DNA from: Tateyamaria sp. ANG-S1
GTDB lineage: Bacteria; Pseudomonadota; Alphaproteobacteria; Rhodobacterales; Rhodobacteraceae
Assembly (NCBI RefSeq): GCF_000814025.1
Contig: NZ_JWLL01000005.1
Location: forward strand, 186,001 to 250,000
Reading direction: 5' to 3'
DNA length: 64,000 nucleotides
A model generated the notes under the pieces. The model was given only the letters and a program-made list of their open reading frames with translations. It searched no databases and was not told the origin of the DNA. Shown here one piece after another: positions 26,354 to 35,003 of this stretch. The position numbers and the translations under genes were made by a program. Every line of letters begins with the position of its first letter. Positions within the stretch are counted from its first letter, which is position 1.

Positions 26354-27810
26354 GAACACTTGAACAGGCCGGTCACGGCCACACCGAATTCCACGATGCA
26401 AAAGCCGCAGTGGCCCACCTGCAGGAGCTTTACGACGACGCTGTCGAGTTCCTCAGCCAGCAATTCCAGCACGCCATGGAACATGGCGCACCCGAAGGGC
26501 GCGTGCGCGCATACTACCCTGAAATCCGCTTCACGACCTCGACCTATGCACAGGTCGACACGCGGCTCAGCTTCGGCCACGTCGCTGACCCCGGCACCTA
26601 CGCCACGACGGTGACGCGCCCCGACCTGTTCAAGAACTACCTGACCCAGCAGATCGGCCTGTTGATCACGAACCACGGCCAACCGGTCGAGATCGGCTAT
26701 TCCAATACGCCCATGCCCGTGCATTTCGCAGTGGCCAATGAAAAGAACATGACCGTCCCGCAGGAAGGGGCCGCTGCATTTCCGCTGCGCGACGTCTTTG
26801 ACGTACCAGACCTGACCAATACCAACGACGACATCGTCAACGGGACGTATGAGCGCGTAGGCGGCATCGGCCCCCTCGCCCCGTTCACCGCCCAGCGCAT
26901 AGACTACTCACTGGCGCGGCTGTCGCACTACACCGCCACCGACGCGCACCATTTCCAGAACCATGTTCTGTTCACAAACTACCAGTTCTACGTCTCGGAA
27001 TTCGAAGCCTATGCCCGCGCCCAACTCGACGACCCGGACAGCGGCTACACCTCCTTCGTCTCGACCGGCAATGCCGAGATCACGGCGGGCGATCAGGATC
27101 TGCCAGCCAGCCCGAAGATGCCGCAGATGCCGACCTACCACCTGAAACGCGAGGACGGGTCGGGGATCACACTGGTCAACATCGGGGTCGGCCCATCGAA
27201 CGCCAAGACAGCCACAGACCACATTGCCGTGCTGCGTCCGCATGCCTGGCTGATGGTCGGGCACTGCGCGGGCCTGCGCAATTCGCAAGCCTTGGGAGAT
27301 TTCGTTCTCGCCCACGCCTATCTGCGAGAGGACAACGTCCTCGACAACGACCTGCCGCCATGGGTTCCGATCCCTGCGCTGGCCGAAATCCAGATCGCAT
27401 TGGAAGAGGCGGTGGCAGAGACAACGCAGCTCAAGGGTTACGAGCTCAAGCGCATCATGCGCACCGGCACTGTCGCCAGCTATGACGACCGCAACTGGGA
27501 ACTGCGTGACCAGCACGGGCCAGTGCAGCGTCTGTCCCAATCACGTGCCATCGCACTCGACATGGAAAGCGCCACGATTGCGGCGAACGGCTACAGGTTC
27601 CGGGTGCCCTACGGCACGCTGCTCTGCGTCTCCGACAAGCCGCTGCATGGCGAGTTGAAGCTGCCGGGCATGGCGTCGAACTTCTACAAGGAACAGGTGG
27701 CACGCCATCTGATGATCGGAATTCGGGCGATGGAGCACCTGCGGACCATGCCGCTGGAACGCATCCACAGCCGGAAATTGCGCTCGTTCGAGGAAACCGC
27801 CTTCCTGTAA
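26350..27810 (+). CDS. amn: AMP nucleosidase
   Basis: This enzyme cleaves AMP to adenine and ribose 5-phosphate. The 486-residue length matches the family (about 484). The N-terminal AMP nucleosidase domain includes YYPEIRFTTSTYAQVDTRLS. The C-terminal nucleoside-phosphorylase-like domain includes VNIGVGPSNAKTATDHIAVL, RPHAWLMVGHCAGLRNSQ and AIALDMESATIAANGYRFRV with the ribose-binding MES. It is translationally coupled to ade; together they route AMP to hypoxanthine. Confidence 0.94.
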   Translation: MRTLEQAGHGHTEFHDAKAAVAHLQELYDDAVEFLSQQFQHAMEHGAPEGRVRAYYPEIRFTTSTYAQVDTRLSFGHVADPGTYATTVTRPDLFKNYLTQQIGLLITNHGQPVEIGYSNTPMPVHFAVANEKNMTVPQEGAAAFPLRDVFDVPDLTNTNDDIVNGTYERVGGIGPLAPFTAQRIDYSLARLSHYTATDAHHFQNHVLFTNYQFYVSEFEAYARAQLDDPDSGYTSFVSTGNAEITAGDQDLPASPKMPQMPTYHLKREDGSGITLVNIGVGPSNAKTATDHIAVLRPHAWLMVGHCAGLRNSQALGDFVLAHAYLREDNVLDNDLPPWVPIPALAEIQIALEEAVAETTQLKGYELKRIMRTGTVASYDDRNWELRDQHGPVQRLSQSRAIALDMESATIAANGYRFRVPYGTLLCVSDKPLHGELKLPGMASNFYKEQVARHLMIGIRAMEHLRTMPLERIHSRKLRSFEETAFL

Positions 27811-27886
27811 GGGCCGCCTGACAGCACGTAAACGGCGAAAAACAGCGGAAAACCCCTTATTTTGGCTTGCCATGGGCCACTATTCG

Positions 27887-27902
27887 TTGTGTGTTCGCAC
27901 AA
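27887..27902. promoter_or_regulatory. Inverted repeat in the HU promoter region
   Basis: TTGTG and CACAA flank a 6-base spacer, 61 bases before the HU start, in the 152-base gap after amn. This resembles a small dimeric operator or a weak stem. No matching regulator is known from this window. Confidence 0.25.
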
Positions 27903-27962
27903 CATTCCGTTATGTTGCGGATCAGAGGCCCAAGTTCTCGGGCGGACGAAGGAGACCATGAA

Positions 27963-28250
27963 ATGGCAAAACCAATGACAAAAACCCAACTCGTCGCCGC
28001 GCTGGCTGAGGAAATGGGGACAGACAAGAAATCCGCAGGCGGCGCGCTGGACGCGATCTGCGGCCTGATCACCAAGGAAGTGTCGGGCGGCGGTGCAGTC
28101 ACTCTGCCCGGCGTTGGCAAGATCTACTGCCGCGAGCGTCCCGAGCGCATGGTGCGCAACCCTGCCACCGGTGAGCAGTTCAAGAAAGAAGCGGACAAGG
28201 TCGTGAAAATGACCATCGCCAAAGCGCTGAAGGACAGCGTGAACGGCTAA
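27963..28250 (+). CDS. hup: HU family DNA-binding protein
   Basis: This is a histone-like nucleoid protein that bends DNA as a dimer. The ATG at 27963 lies 8 bases behind AAGGAG and gives 95 residues, the normal HU size; the longer open frame from 27867 would add an unlikely N-terminus. The N-terminal helices start MTKTQLVAALAEEMGTDKK. The DNA-gripping arm contains RNPATGEQ, with the proline that intercalates in the minor groove. The gene stands alone, between amn and a strong terminator. Confidence 0.92.
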   Translation: MAKPMTKTQLVAALAEEMGTDKKSAGGALDAICGLITKEVSGGGAVTLPGVGKIYCRERPERMVRNPATGEQFKKEADKVVKMTIAKALKDSVNG

Positions 28251-28275
28251 GCCCAGCTTTCGCAAGGTTTTCTAA

Positions 28276-28303
28276 GGGTCGCCTGTCTGGCGGCCCTTTT
28301 TTT
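28276..28303 (+). terminator. Rho-independent terminator of hup
   Basis: GGGTCGCC and GGCGGCCC form an 8-pair stem (one G-T pair) with a TGTCT loop, followed by seven T. It lies 26 bases after the hup stop and ends just before the stop of the converging DUF3179 gene. Confidence 0.9.
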
Positions 28304-28305
28304 GT

Positions 28306-29673
28306 TCAGCCCTCGAACACCGTAGCGGCATCGCCCAGGTAGTTGTCCCAGGCAAACCAATAGCTGATATGCCCAGCAACCCGCTCCAACCGGGCGCCAT
28401 CCGGGCCCAGCAACGCATCCTCGGTCACGCGCCACGCCTCTCCGTTCTGATCCGCGATTTTCCCGCCAGACTGGGTGAAGGTCCTGTCGCCACGCTCATA
28501 GGCCCGCACGCTGCGCTTGCCGGTATCTCCGATCAGCAACAGTGGCGTATCAGCGATCCCATCGTTGATGAGCGGCCGCCCCTTGAAGGCCTCCAGCGGC
28601 CATCCCCGCGCGGCCCCGAACTCGCGCACGGCAAAGATGTAGTCCTTCTGCGCATGGTCCCGTTGATCCACAACCGCCGGAAACATCAGGTCGGGTGAGG
28701 CAAAATAGTCATTGTAGACCACACCCGACCCATAATCGCGCCGGTGCCCGGTGTTCAGGCTCAACACCTTGGTTCCCGGGTTCGACGCTTTCCAACTGTC
28801 CCACGTCGTGATGACCACAGGGCGCTGCTGCAGCTCGATCCCGCTATCCACAAGCGGGCCGTTCACCGGCTTGCCCGTCCACTGGTTCCAAAGCGAATGC
28901 GTCTCACGGTCGAACATCAGCTTGTTTGAGCGGTAGAGGAACCCGGACGACCCAAACACCAGCGGCTTCGACCGCCCCGGCACATCCGTTTCAAACAGAA
29001 TGCCCGACCCGCAAAGCGTGCAATAGGCCAACGCCACGGGCACGCCACCTATCACCTCGTTGAACATCTCGTGCCAGCCCATAATCCGCAGAGGGTAAGC
29101 CCGCACGTCCCCATTGATCGACACGCCAAAGACCAGATCGTCCCCGCGCAGATAGTCGGCGTCACCCGCCCCGATCAGCTCCGGGTTGTCGAGCGACGGA
29201 ATGCCGTCCTTGACCACCCCGCCCCAGGCAATCTCCTCCAACCGAATGCGCATCTGATCGGGCTGGATATGCTTGGGCCGCAGGAACAGATCGAAATTAT
29301 CGTCGATCCGCAGCATGACCTCGCGCTTGTAGGTCGGGAAGTCGGGGTGCGGCTTGATCTGCGGGTTCTGCTCCTGCCACAGCATCCACTGGAACCAGTC
29401 GGTGAAGTACTCCTCACCCGTGATCGCCTCCAACACCTGAGCAATCTGCGGCCCGCGCGATCGTGAAAAGCGCAATGCGGTAATCAAAGGGGCGGCCATG
29501 TCAGGCTGTCCACGCTCTTCCACCCACTTCAACGCCGCTTCAAACTCGGTCGTGGGCGCAGACAAGGGCGCACGCATCGCGTCCAAAGCGCTGATGCTTT
29601 GCGACAAGGCGGCATGGGGCAACAGGGCACCGGATAAAGTCAGGCCACCAAAGGCGCGGCGGGTCAGGGTCAT
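28306..29673 (-). CDS. DUF3179 domain-containing protein
   Basis: This is a 455-residue exported protein. The N-terminus MTLTRRAFGGLTLSGALLPHAALSQ is a signal sequence with a twin-arginine-like start. The DUF3179 domain fills the C-terminal two thirds: DGIPSLDNPELIGAGDA, MGWHEMFNEVIGGVPVALAY, CTLCGSGILFETDV and SLWNQWTGKPVNGPL. No enzymatic function is established for the family that can be stated here. The N-terminal ~130 residues have no recognised domain. It converges on hup and is not in an operon. Confidence 0.88.
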   Translation of the reverse strand: MTLTRRAFGGLTLSGALLPHAALSQSISALDAMRAPLSAPTTEFEAALKWVEERGQPDMAAPLITALRFSRSRGPQIAQVLEAITGEEYFTDWFQWMLWQEQNPQIKPHPDFPTYKREVMLRIDDNFDLFLRPKHIQPDQMRIRLEEIAWGGVVKDGIPSLDNPELIGAGDADYLRGDDLVFGVSINGDVRAYPLRIMGWHEMFNEVIGGVPVALAYCTLCGSGILFETDVPGRSKPLVFGSSGFLYRSNKLMFDRETHSLWNQWTGKPVNGPLVDSGIELQQRPVVITTWDSWKASNPGTKVLSLNTGHRRDYGSGVVYNDYFASPDLMFPAVVDQRDHAQKDYIFAVREFGAARGWPLEAFKGRPLINDGIADTPLLLIGDTGKRSVRAYERGDRTFTQSGGKIADQNGEAWRVTEDALLGPDGARLERVAGHISYWFAWDNYLGDAATVFEG

Positions 29674-29804
29674 GTCGGTCCTCCATACTTGCCCGACCTA
29701 TCTGCACCGAAACCTGATCACATACATTGCAAAGGGCCGTGAACAGCGCCTTGCATCTGGGCGGGAATTCCCCGAACGTCCGCCCAAGACGCAAGGGAAC
29801 GGTC

Positions 29805-30674
29805 ATGGACATCCGCGCACTTCTGATGGGCCTGACCTTTGCCCTGATCTGGTCGTCGGCCTTTACCTCGGCCCGGATCATCGTCACTCATGCTCCACCT
29901 CTCGCGGCCTCATCCCTGCGCTTCTTCATTGCCGGGATCATCGGCGTCGCCATCGCGCGGATGATGGGCCAAACCTGGAACCTGACGCGCGACCAATGGC
30001 GGGCCACGCTGATCTTTGGCCTCTGCCAGAACGCGATCTACCTCGGCCTCAACTTCTACGCCATGCAAACGGTCGAGGCGTCGCTGGCCTCCATCATCGC
30101 GTCGACCATGCCGCTCATGGTCGCCTTTGCGGGCTGGATCGTGTTCCGGGACAAGCTGCCGCCGCTGGGGGTCATCGGGCTCGTGCTGGGGATCACGGGC
30201 GTCATCCTGATCATGTCTGCGCGGCTGGATGCCGGGGTGGATATGTTCGGCGTGGCCCTTTGCGTGATCGGGGCCATCGCCCTGACCATCGCCACACTGT
30301 CGATGCGCACCATGTCTTCGGGCGGCAATCTGATGATGGTGGTCGGGCTGCAAATGTTCGTGGGCGCAATCGTGCTCGGCATCGCCTCTGCCTTCATCGA
30401 AACGATCGAGGTCACACCAACCCCGGCCCTCTTTGCGGCCTTTACCTACACGGTGTTCATCCCCGGCCTAGCCGCCACGTGGATCTGGTTCGCGCTGGTG
30501 GCCCGCATCGGCGCGACCAAGGCGGCGACCTTCCACTTCCTCAACCCGTTCTTCGGGGTCGCCATCGCAGCGGCACTCCTGGGCGAACGGCTTGGGCCAC
30601 AGGACATTCTGGGGGTCGCGATCATCACGGCGGGCATTCTTGCGGTACAAGTGTCACGACAGGTCAAAAGCTGA
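29805..30674 (+). CDS. EamA family (DMT) membrane transporter
   Basis: This is an inner-membrane drug/metabolite exporter of 289 residues with ten predicted membrane segments in two EamA repeats. The first begins LMGLTFALIWSSAFTSARII, with the first-repeat end at YLGLNFYAMQTVEASLASII. The second ends FLNPFFGVAIAAALLGERLG. The ATG at 29805 is behind AAGGGAACG; the open frame from 29727 is less likely. The transported compound cannot be predicted. Confidence 0.88.
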   Translation: MDIRALLMGLTFALIWSSAFTSARIIVTHAPPLAASSLRFFIAGIIGVAIARMMGQTWNLTRDQWRATLIFGLCQNAIYLGLNFYAMQTVEASLASIIASTMPLMVAFAGWIVFRDKLPPLGVIGLVLGITGVILIMSARLDAGVDMFGVALCVIGAIALTIATLSMRTMSSGGNLMMVVGLQMFVGAIVLGIASAFIETIEVTPTPALFAAFTYTVFIPGLAATWIWFALVARIGATKAATFHFLNPFFGVAIAAALLGERLGPQDILGVAIITAGILAVQVSRQVKS

Positions 30675-30746
30675 TAAGCAAACTCTTGCGCACCGGACAC
30701 GCCGCCATATGGTGGGCCAACTGTTTCAGGTTCCGGAGCCCATTTG

Positions 30747-31145
30747 ATGCACCGCCGCACATTCATTCTGTCCTCCGCAGCGCTCGCCATTCCGGGCCTC
30801 AGCGCCGCCTACCCGGCCGAGACGTTCACGCCCGCCATCTGGCGCAGCTTGCGTGAAACGGATCAGACAGTCGTGATGAACTTCCGGGCCACGTGGTCGC
30901 TGACCTGCCAGATCAAGGCAGACTTGATCGCCGAAGCGCTGGCCGAGAACCCCGCCTATACAAACCTCACCTTTCTGAACGTCGATTGGGACACGTTCGG
31001 GCCATCACAAATGACACAACGGCTCAAGGTTGAACGCCGCTCGACCCTGCTGGTGATGAAAAACGGCGAAGAGGTCACGCGGCTCGTGAACGAGCCCCAT
31101 GCCCGCAAGGTCCGTGCGCTTCTGGACGCTGCCCTTGCCGCCTGA
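30747..31145 (+). CDS. Exported thioredoxin-like protein with a single active-site cysteine
   Basis: This is a 132-residue protein with an N-terminal signal sequence (MHRRTFILSSAALAIPGLSAA). It has a thioredoxin-like fold resembling the C-terminal domain of DsbD: VVMNFRATWSLTCQIKADLI, then LTFLNVDWDTFGPSQM and RRSTLLVMKNGEEVTRLV. Where DsbD-like proteins have W-C-x-x-C, this one has W-S-L-T-C, so only the second cysteine remains. It cannot act as a simple dithiol oxidoreductase; a peroxidase-like, mixed-disulfide or structural role is possible. Its last 47 bases overlap the regulator gene. Confidence 0.72.
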   Translation: MHRRTFILSSAALAIPGLSAAYPAETFTPAIWRSLRETDQTVVMNFRATWSLTCQIKADLIAEALAENPAYTNLTFLNVDWDTFGPSQMTQRLKVERRSTLLVMKNGEEVTRLVNEPHARKVRALLDAALAA

Positions 31146-32121
31146 GGCGACAGCCCCGCGGCGCTACGCCTTTCTTCTCATCCCCGGCTATTCCCAACTG
31201 GGCTTCGCCTGCGCGCTCGAAGCGCTCAGCCTCGCCAACCGGCACCCTTCGGGCCAGACGTTCTATGCCTGGCGCATCATCGGCGAAACGGGCGACCCGG
31301 TCCCGGCCTATAACGGCATCACGACAGCGGTGGATACAGCCCTGCCAGAGCTTGCCCGCGACGAAACGCTCGTCGTGTGCGCGGGCAACCACGCGGCTGA
31401 AAACAGCACGTGCCCCATCCTCAACTGGCTCCGCCGCGAAACGCGCAAGGGGATGGATTTCGGCGCGCTGTCCTCGGGCACCTACACCCTCGCCCTTGCC
31501 GGTCTGCTGGCGGGCAAGACGGTGACGACCCATTGGGAATACCGGGACGCCCTGATCGAACTGCTGCCCGATGTGACCATCGAAAACAGTCTCTATTCCA
31601 AGGACGGGCGCATCTTCACGACGGCGGGCGGGGCGGCTTCGATGGACATGATGCTGGACCGGATCAAGAACGACTACGGCGTCGACCTGGCCACTTGGGT
31701 GGCCGACCAGATGGTCTATACCGACCCACGGGCCGCCAGCCACGGTCAGCGCCTGTCGCGCCGGGCACGGCCCGACGTGGCCCACGGCAAATTGGGCCTG
31801 GCGCTTCAGATCATGGAAAACAACCTCGAAGATCCGCTGCGCCCGGACGAGATTGCAGAGCTGATCCAACTCAGCACACGGCAATTGGAACGGCTCTTTG
31901 CCCGGCATCTGGGCATGTCCCCCAAGCGTCATTACCTGCAACTCCGGCTCGAAAAAGCACGCGGGCTTTTGCGTCAGACCGGTCTAAGCGTGACGGACAT
32001 CTGCGTCGCCTGCGGCTTTCGCTCCCTCTCGCATTTCTCAAAAAGCTACCGCGGCGCCTTCGGCCTTAGCCCCGGTCAGGAAAAGCGCGGCACCGGATCC
32101 ATGTGGCCCGTGCAGCCCTGA
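31099..32121 (+). CDS. GlxA family AraC-type transcriptional regulator
   Basis: This is a 340-residue regulator. The N-terminal DJ-1/PfpI-like amidotransferase-fold domain reads YAFLLIPGYSQLGFACALEA and later MDFGALSSGTYTLALAGLLAG. The C-terminal AraC DNA-binding domain has two helix-turn-helix units: PDEIAELIQLSTRQLERLFA and SVTDICVACGFRSLSHFSKS. This architecture is shared with GbdR/CdhR-type regulators of choline and carnitine metabolism, but no such genes are near. The ATG at 31099 overlaps the upstream gene by 47 bases; a later TTG or CTG near 31120-31130 is possible. Confidence 0.87.
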   Translation: MPARSVRFWTLPLPPEATAPRRYAFLLIPGYSQLGFACALEALSLANRHPSGQTFYAWRIIGETGDPVPAYNGITTAVDTALPELARDETLVVCAGNHAAENSTCPILNWLRRETRKGMDFGALSSGTYTLALAGLLAGKTVTTHWEYRDALIELLPDVTIENSLYSKDGRIFTTAGGAASMDMMLDRIKNDYGVDLATWVADQMVYTDPRAASHGQRLSRRARPDVAHGKLGLALQIMENNLEDPLRPDEIAELIQLSTRQLERLFARHLGMSPKRHYLQLRLEKARGLLRQTGLSVTDICVACGFRSLSHFSKSYRGAFGLSPGQEKRGTGSMWPVQP

Positions 32122-32173
32122 TTGCAGCGCAGGATCGTGCGCGGTATCTACACGCAAAAGGAACGTGTATTTT

Positions 32174-33421
32174 ATGAAATTCCTGTTTGTGCATCAGAAT
32201 ATGCCCGGTCAGTACCGCGAGCTGATCCAGTGGCTGGCCGCCCAAGGCGGTCACGAGATTGTCTTTCTCACCCAACGCAAGAAAGCCCCCCAATTCGCGG
32301 GCGTGAAGACGGTTCAGTACAAGACGCACCACACGGCCAAGGAAGATGCCTACGGCCTGTCACGCACATGGGAAAACGCGGCGGGCAATGGCTTTGGCGC
32401 GGTGATGGCGTTGCGCGAGCTGGTCGCGGGCGGCTTTCAGCCCGACATCGTAATCGGGCATGTCGGCTGGGGCGAGATGACCTTTTTCCGCGAGGTGCTG
32501 CCCGACACGCCCATGATCGGGTTCTTCGAATACTACTACTCTGTTCATGGCGGTCCTGTCGGCTTTGATCCCGAAAGCCCGGTCAGTGAACATGCCCCCT
32601 ATATCATGCACGGCCACAATGTCGTTCCGCAGATGAACATCAACGTGGTGGACCTGGGCCACAGCCCGACCTACTGGCAGCGCGACAGGTTCCCCAAGCA
32701 GTTCCACGACAAGATCTATGTCTGCCACGACGGCATCCGCACCGACACGCTGAAGCCCAACAAGAAGGCACAGGTCAATCTGGGACGCATTGGCCGCCCC
32801 CTGACGCGCAAGGACGAGGTCGTAACCTTCATGTCCCGCAACCTCGAAACGACGCGGGGGTATCACCAGTTCATGCGCGCGGTGCCGCATATTCAAAAGG
32901 CACGCCCAAGCGCACGTATCCTCGTGATCGGCGGCAACGACGTGTCCTACGGTGGCAAGAACAAGCATCCAGGCGGCCTGCGCGGCCAGATGGAGGCCGA
33001 GGTGGGCCACCTGATCGATTGGGATCGACTGCACTTTCTGGGGCAGGTGCCGTATGAAAGCTATCAGGCCATCGTCCAGATCAGCGCGTGCCACCTCTAC
33101 CTGTCGATGCCCTTCGTGCTGTCGTGGTCCCTGCTTGAAAGCATGTCGATGGGTGCAACCATTGTCGCCAGCGACGTGGCCCCTGTGCGCGAGGCGATCA
33201 CGCATGGCGAAACGGGCCTGCTGGTCGACTTCTTCAACCCCGAAGCCATCGCCGCACAAGTGGCCGATGTGCTGACCAAACCGCGTGACTACGCACATCT
33301 GGGCCCCGCTGCGCGGCAGCATGTGGTCAACACCTACGATTTCGAAACCGTCTGCCTGCCGGAACATATTCGCCAGATCAACGCGCTTGTGCCTGCGGAC
33401 AAACAGATCGCGATGGGCTGA
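32174..33421 (+). CDS. Glycosyltransferase, GT4-like (GT-B fold)
   Basis: This is a cytoplasmic sugar transferase of 415 residues, likely building a surface polysaccharide. The ATG at 32174 is 10 bases behind AAAAGGAA. The N-terminus MKFLFVHQNMPGQYRELI is typical of GT4 enzymes. The C-terminal donor domain shows FMSRNLETTRGYHQFMRA, then LSMPFVLSWSLLESMSMG and ASDVAPVREAITHGETGLLV. The acidic donor-binding pair is less canonical than EX7E. It starts a rightward run with an epimerase and an initiating transferase, indicating an exopolysaccharide locus. Confidence 0.87.
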   Translation: MKFLFVHQNMPGQYRELIQWLAAQGGHEIVFLTQRKKAPQFAGVKTVQYKTHHTAKEDAYGLSRTWENAAGNGFGAVMALRELVAGGFQPDIVIGHVGWGEMTFFREVLPDTPMIGFFEYYYSVHGGPVGFDPESPVSEHAPYIMHGHNVVPQMNINVVDLGHSPTYWQRDRFPKQFHDKIYVCHDGIRTDTLKPNKKAQVNLGRIGRPLTRKDEVVTFMSRNLETTRGYHQFMRAVPHIQKARPSARILVIGGNDVSYGGKNKHPGGLRGQMEAEVGHLIDWDRLHFLGQVPYESYQAIVQISACHLYLSMPFVLSWSLLESMSMGATIVASDVAPVREAITHGETGLLVDFFNPEAIAAQVADVLTKPRDYAHLGPAARQHVVNTYDFETVCLPEHIRQINALVPADKQIAMG

Positions 33422-33424
33422 GCC

Positions 33425-34195
33425 ATGCGCACGGTCATTCTTGGCGCTGGCGGTAAACTCGGGCGGCTTCTGCGACCGCGCTGGTCCGGCTCGGCTGAAT
33501 GGGCTGGTCGAGAGACCGTGGACATCAACGACACACGCGGCCTGACCAGTTTCCTGTCCGGGGCGAACGCAATCTTCTGCCTGGCCGGTGTCACCCCCGG
33601 CAGCGACCGGAACATGGACCTGAACGTCACCCTCGCCCGCCAAACACTGGATGCGGCGCAGGGCGCGCACGTCTTTCTGTTTTCGTCTGCAGCCGTCTAT
33701 GGCGCCCTGCCCGGCCCCCTGTCGGAAACCGGCCCGACATCAGCGCAAAGCCACTATGCCGCCGCCAAGCTCGACATGGAGCGTATGGCACAAGCCCACC
33801 CCAACCCCAGCACGATCCTGCGGCTTGGCAACGTGGCCGGAGCGGACGCCATCCTTGGCGGATGGAAGCCGGGCTTCCGGCTTGATCAATACCCGGACGG
33901 ACGGACACCCGCGCGCAGCTACATCGGCCCGTCCAAGCTGGCCGAAGTGCTGCAAACGCTGGCACAGGCGCAAAACCTGCCCCCAATTCTGAACACTGCA
34001 GCACCACACGCGGTGAGCATGGGCGCCCTGCTGGACGCAGCCGGACTTGTATGGCAGCACCGCCCGGCCACGGAGCAGACAATTGCAAAGGTCAGCCTCG
34101 ACGCATCCCGGCTGGAGGGTCTTGTATCCTTTGCACCCGCAGACAGTACCGCCATTGGTATCGTGCAAGACTGGAAGAACAAGGAAACGGAATGA
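33425..34195 (+). CDS. NAD-dependent epimerase/dehydratase family protein
   Basis: This is a short-chain-dehydrogenase-fold sugar-nucleotide enzyme of 256 residues. The cofactor loop MRTVILGAGGKLGRLL is at the N-terminus. The catalytic Ser region is VFLFSSAAVYGALPG and the catalytic Tyr-Lys pair is in SHYAAAKLDMERM. The protein is shorter than typical UDP-sugar epimerases (about 310-340), mainly in the C-terminal substrate domain. It is separated by 3 bases from the glycosyltransferase and overlaps the next gene by 4 bases. Confidence 0.8.
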   Translation: MRTVILGAGGKLGRLLRPRWSGSAEWAGRETVDINDTRGLTSFLSGANAIFCLAGVTPGSDRNMDLNVTLARQTLDAAQGAHVFLFSSAAVYGALPGPLSETGPTSAQSHYAAAKLDMERMAQAHPNPSTILRLGNVAGADAILGGWKPGFRLDQYPDGRTPARSYIGPSKLAEVLQTLAQAQNLPPILNTAAPHAVSMGALLDAAGLVWQHRPATEQTIAKVSLDASRLEGLVSFAPADSTAIGIVQDWKNKETE

Positions 34196-34809
34196 CCTGG
34201 CGCAAACGCATCTTTGACCTGTTCTTTGCCAGTCTACTGGTGATCATCCTCGGGCCCATCATCCTGTACCTCATCTGGATCATCTGGCGAAAACAGGGGC
34301 GCCCCCTGTTCTATGTGGCCGAACGGATGAAGTCCCCAACCGAAAGCTTCGGTCTGTGGAAGTTTCGCACGATGACCGTGGTCGACAGCGACCAAGGCGT
34401 GTCGGGCGGGCACAAGGAAACACGAATCACGCCGCTGGGGGCCAAGCTGCGGGCCAAACGGCTGGATGAATTCCCGCAACTCTGGAACATCCTCAAGGGC
34501 GATCTGTCCTTTGTCGGGCCCCGTCCACCGCTGCGGGAATATGTCGAACGATTTCCCGAAATCTACGGCAAGGTGTTACAATCGCGCCCGGGGGTTACGG
34601 GGCTTGCGACAATCCGCTTTCACAAACACGAAGACCGGCTTCTGGCCCGCTGCGATTCAGCCGAAGAAACAGATGCTATTTATTGCCGAATTTGCGTCCC
34701 GCGCAAAGCGCGGCTTGACCTGATCTATCAGCGGAATCAGAACACCTGCTATGACTTTGATCTCGTCTTCCAAACCATCGGGAACCTGTTTCGCAAGCGC
34801 CGTTCCTAG
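34192..34809 (+). CDS. Initiating sugar-phosphate transferase (bacterial sugar transferase family)
   Basis: This membrane enzyme transfers a sugar 1-phosphate to undecaprenyl phosphate, the first step of exopolysaccharide repeat synthesis. It has 205 residues. The N-terminal hydrophobic re-entrant helix is RIFDLFFASLLVIILGPIIL. The conserved core follows with FGLWKFRTM, then RLDEFPQLWNILKGDLSFVG and PRPPLREY. It starts inside the stop of the epimerase gene (ATGA), so the start at 34192 is secure. The domain is the small PglC/WcaJ C-terminal type. Confidence 0.9.
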   Translation: MTWRKRIFDLFFASLLVIILGPIILYLIWIIWRKQGRPLFYVAERMKSPTESFGLWKFRTMTVVDSDQGVSGGHKETRITPLGAKLRAKRLDEFPQLWNILKGDLSFVGPRPPLREYVERFPEIYGKVLQSRPGVTGLATIRFHKHEDRLLARCDSAEETDAIYCRICVPRKARLDLIYQRNQNTCYDFDLVFQTIGNLFRKRRS

Positions 34810-34855
34810 ATCGAAGCCTTACCGAATCGTCCGTTATGTGTAAAAAGCGGCGATG

Positions 34856-34880
34856 AATGCACAATTTGTAAGCATTTTTT
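34856..34880 (+). terminator. Probable terminator after the sugar-transferase gene
   Basis: AATGC and GCATT form a stem that continues, after a small bulge, with ACAA and TTGT. Six T follow directly. It lies 47 bases after the stop of the sugar transferase and would separate this three-gene unit from the CapD-like gene. The stem is A/T-rich and only moderately stable. Confidence 0.5.
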
Positions 34881-35003
34881 GGCACTTCTCCGCTGTAAAT
34901 ACCTCGAGCCTTTCTGCAACTGCAAAACAGCGGCACGAATTTGATACGGAAGACTGATACCGGTGACTACGCCTGCAAAAAGGTGAGGGACCAAGGGGGC
35001 AAC

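Noticed and set aside
24923-26401. 492-residue open frame antisense to ade
   Set aside because: It is fully opposite adenine deaminase, which has intact family motifs.
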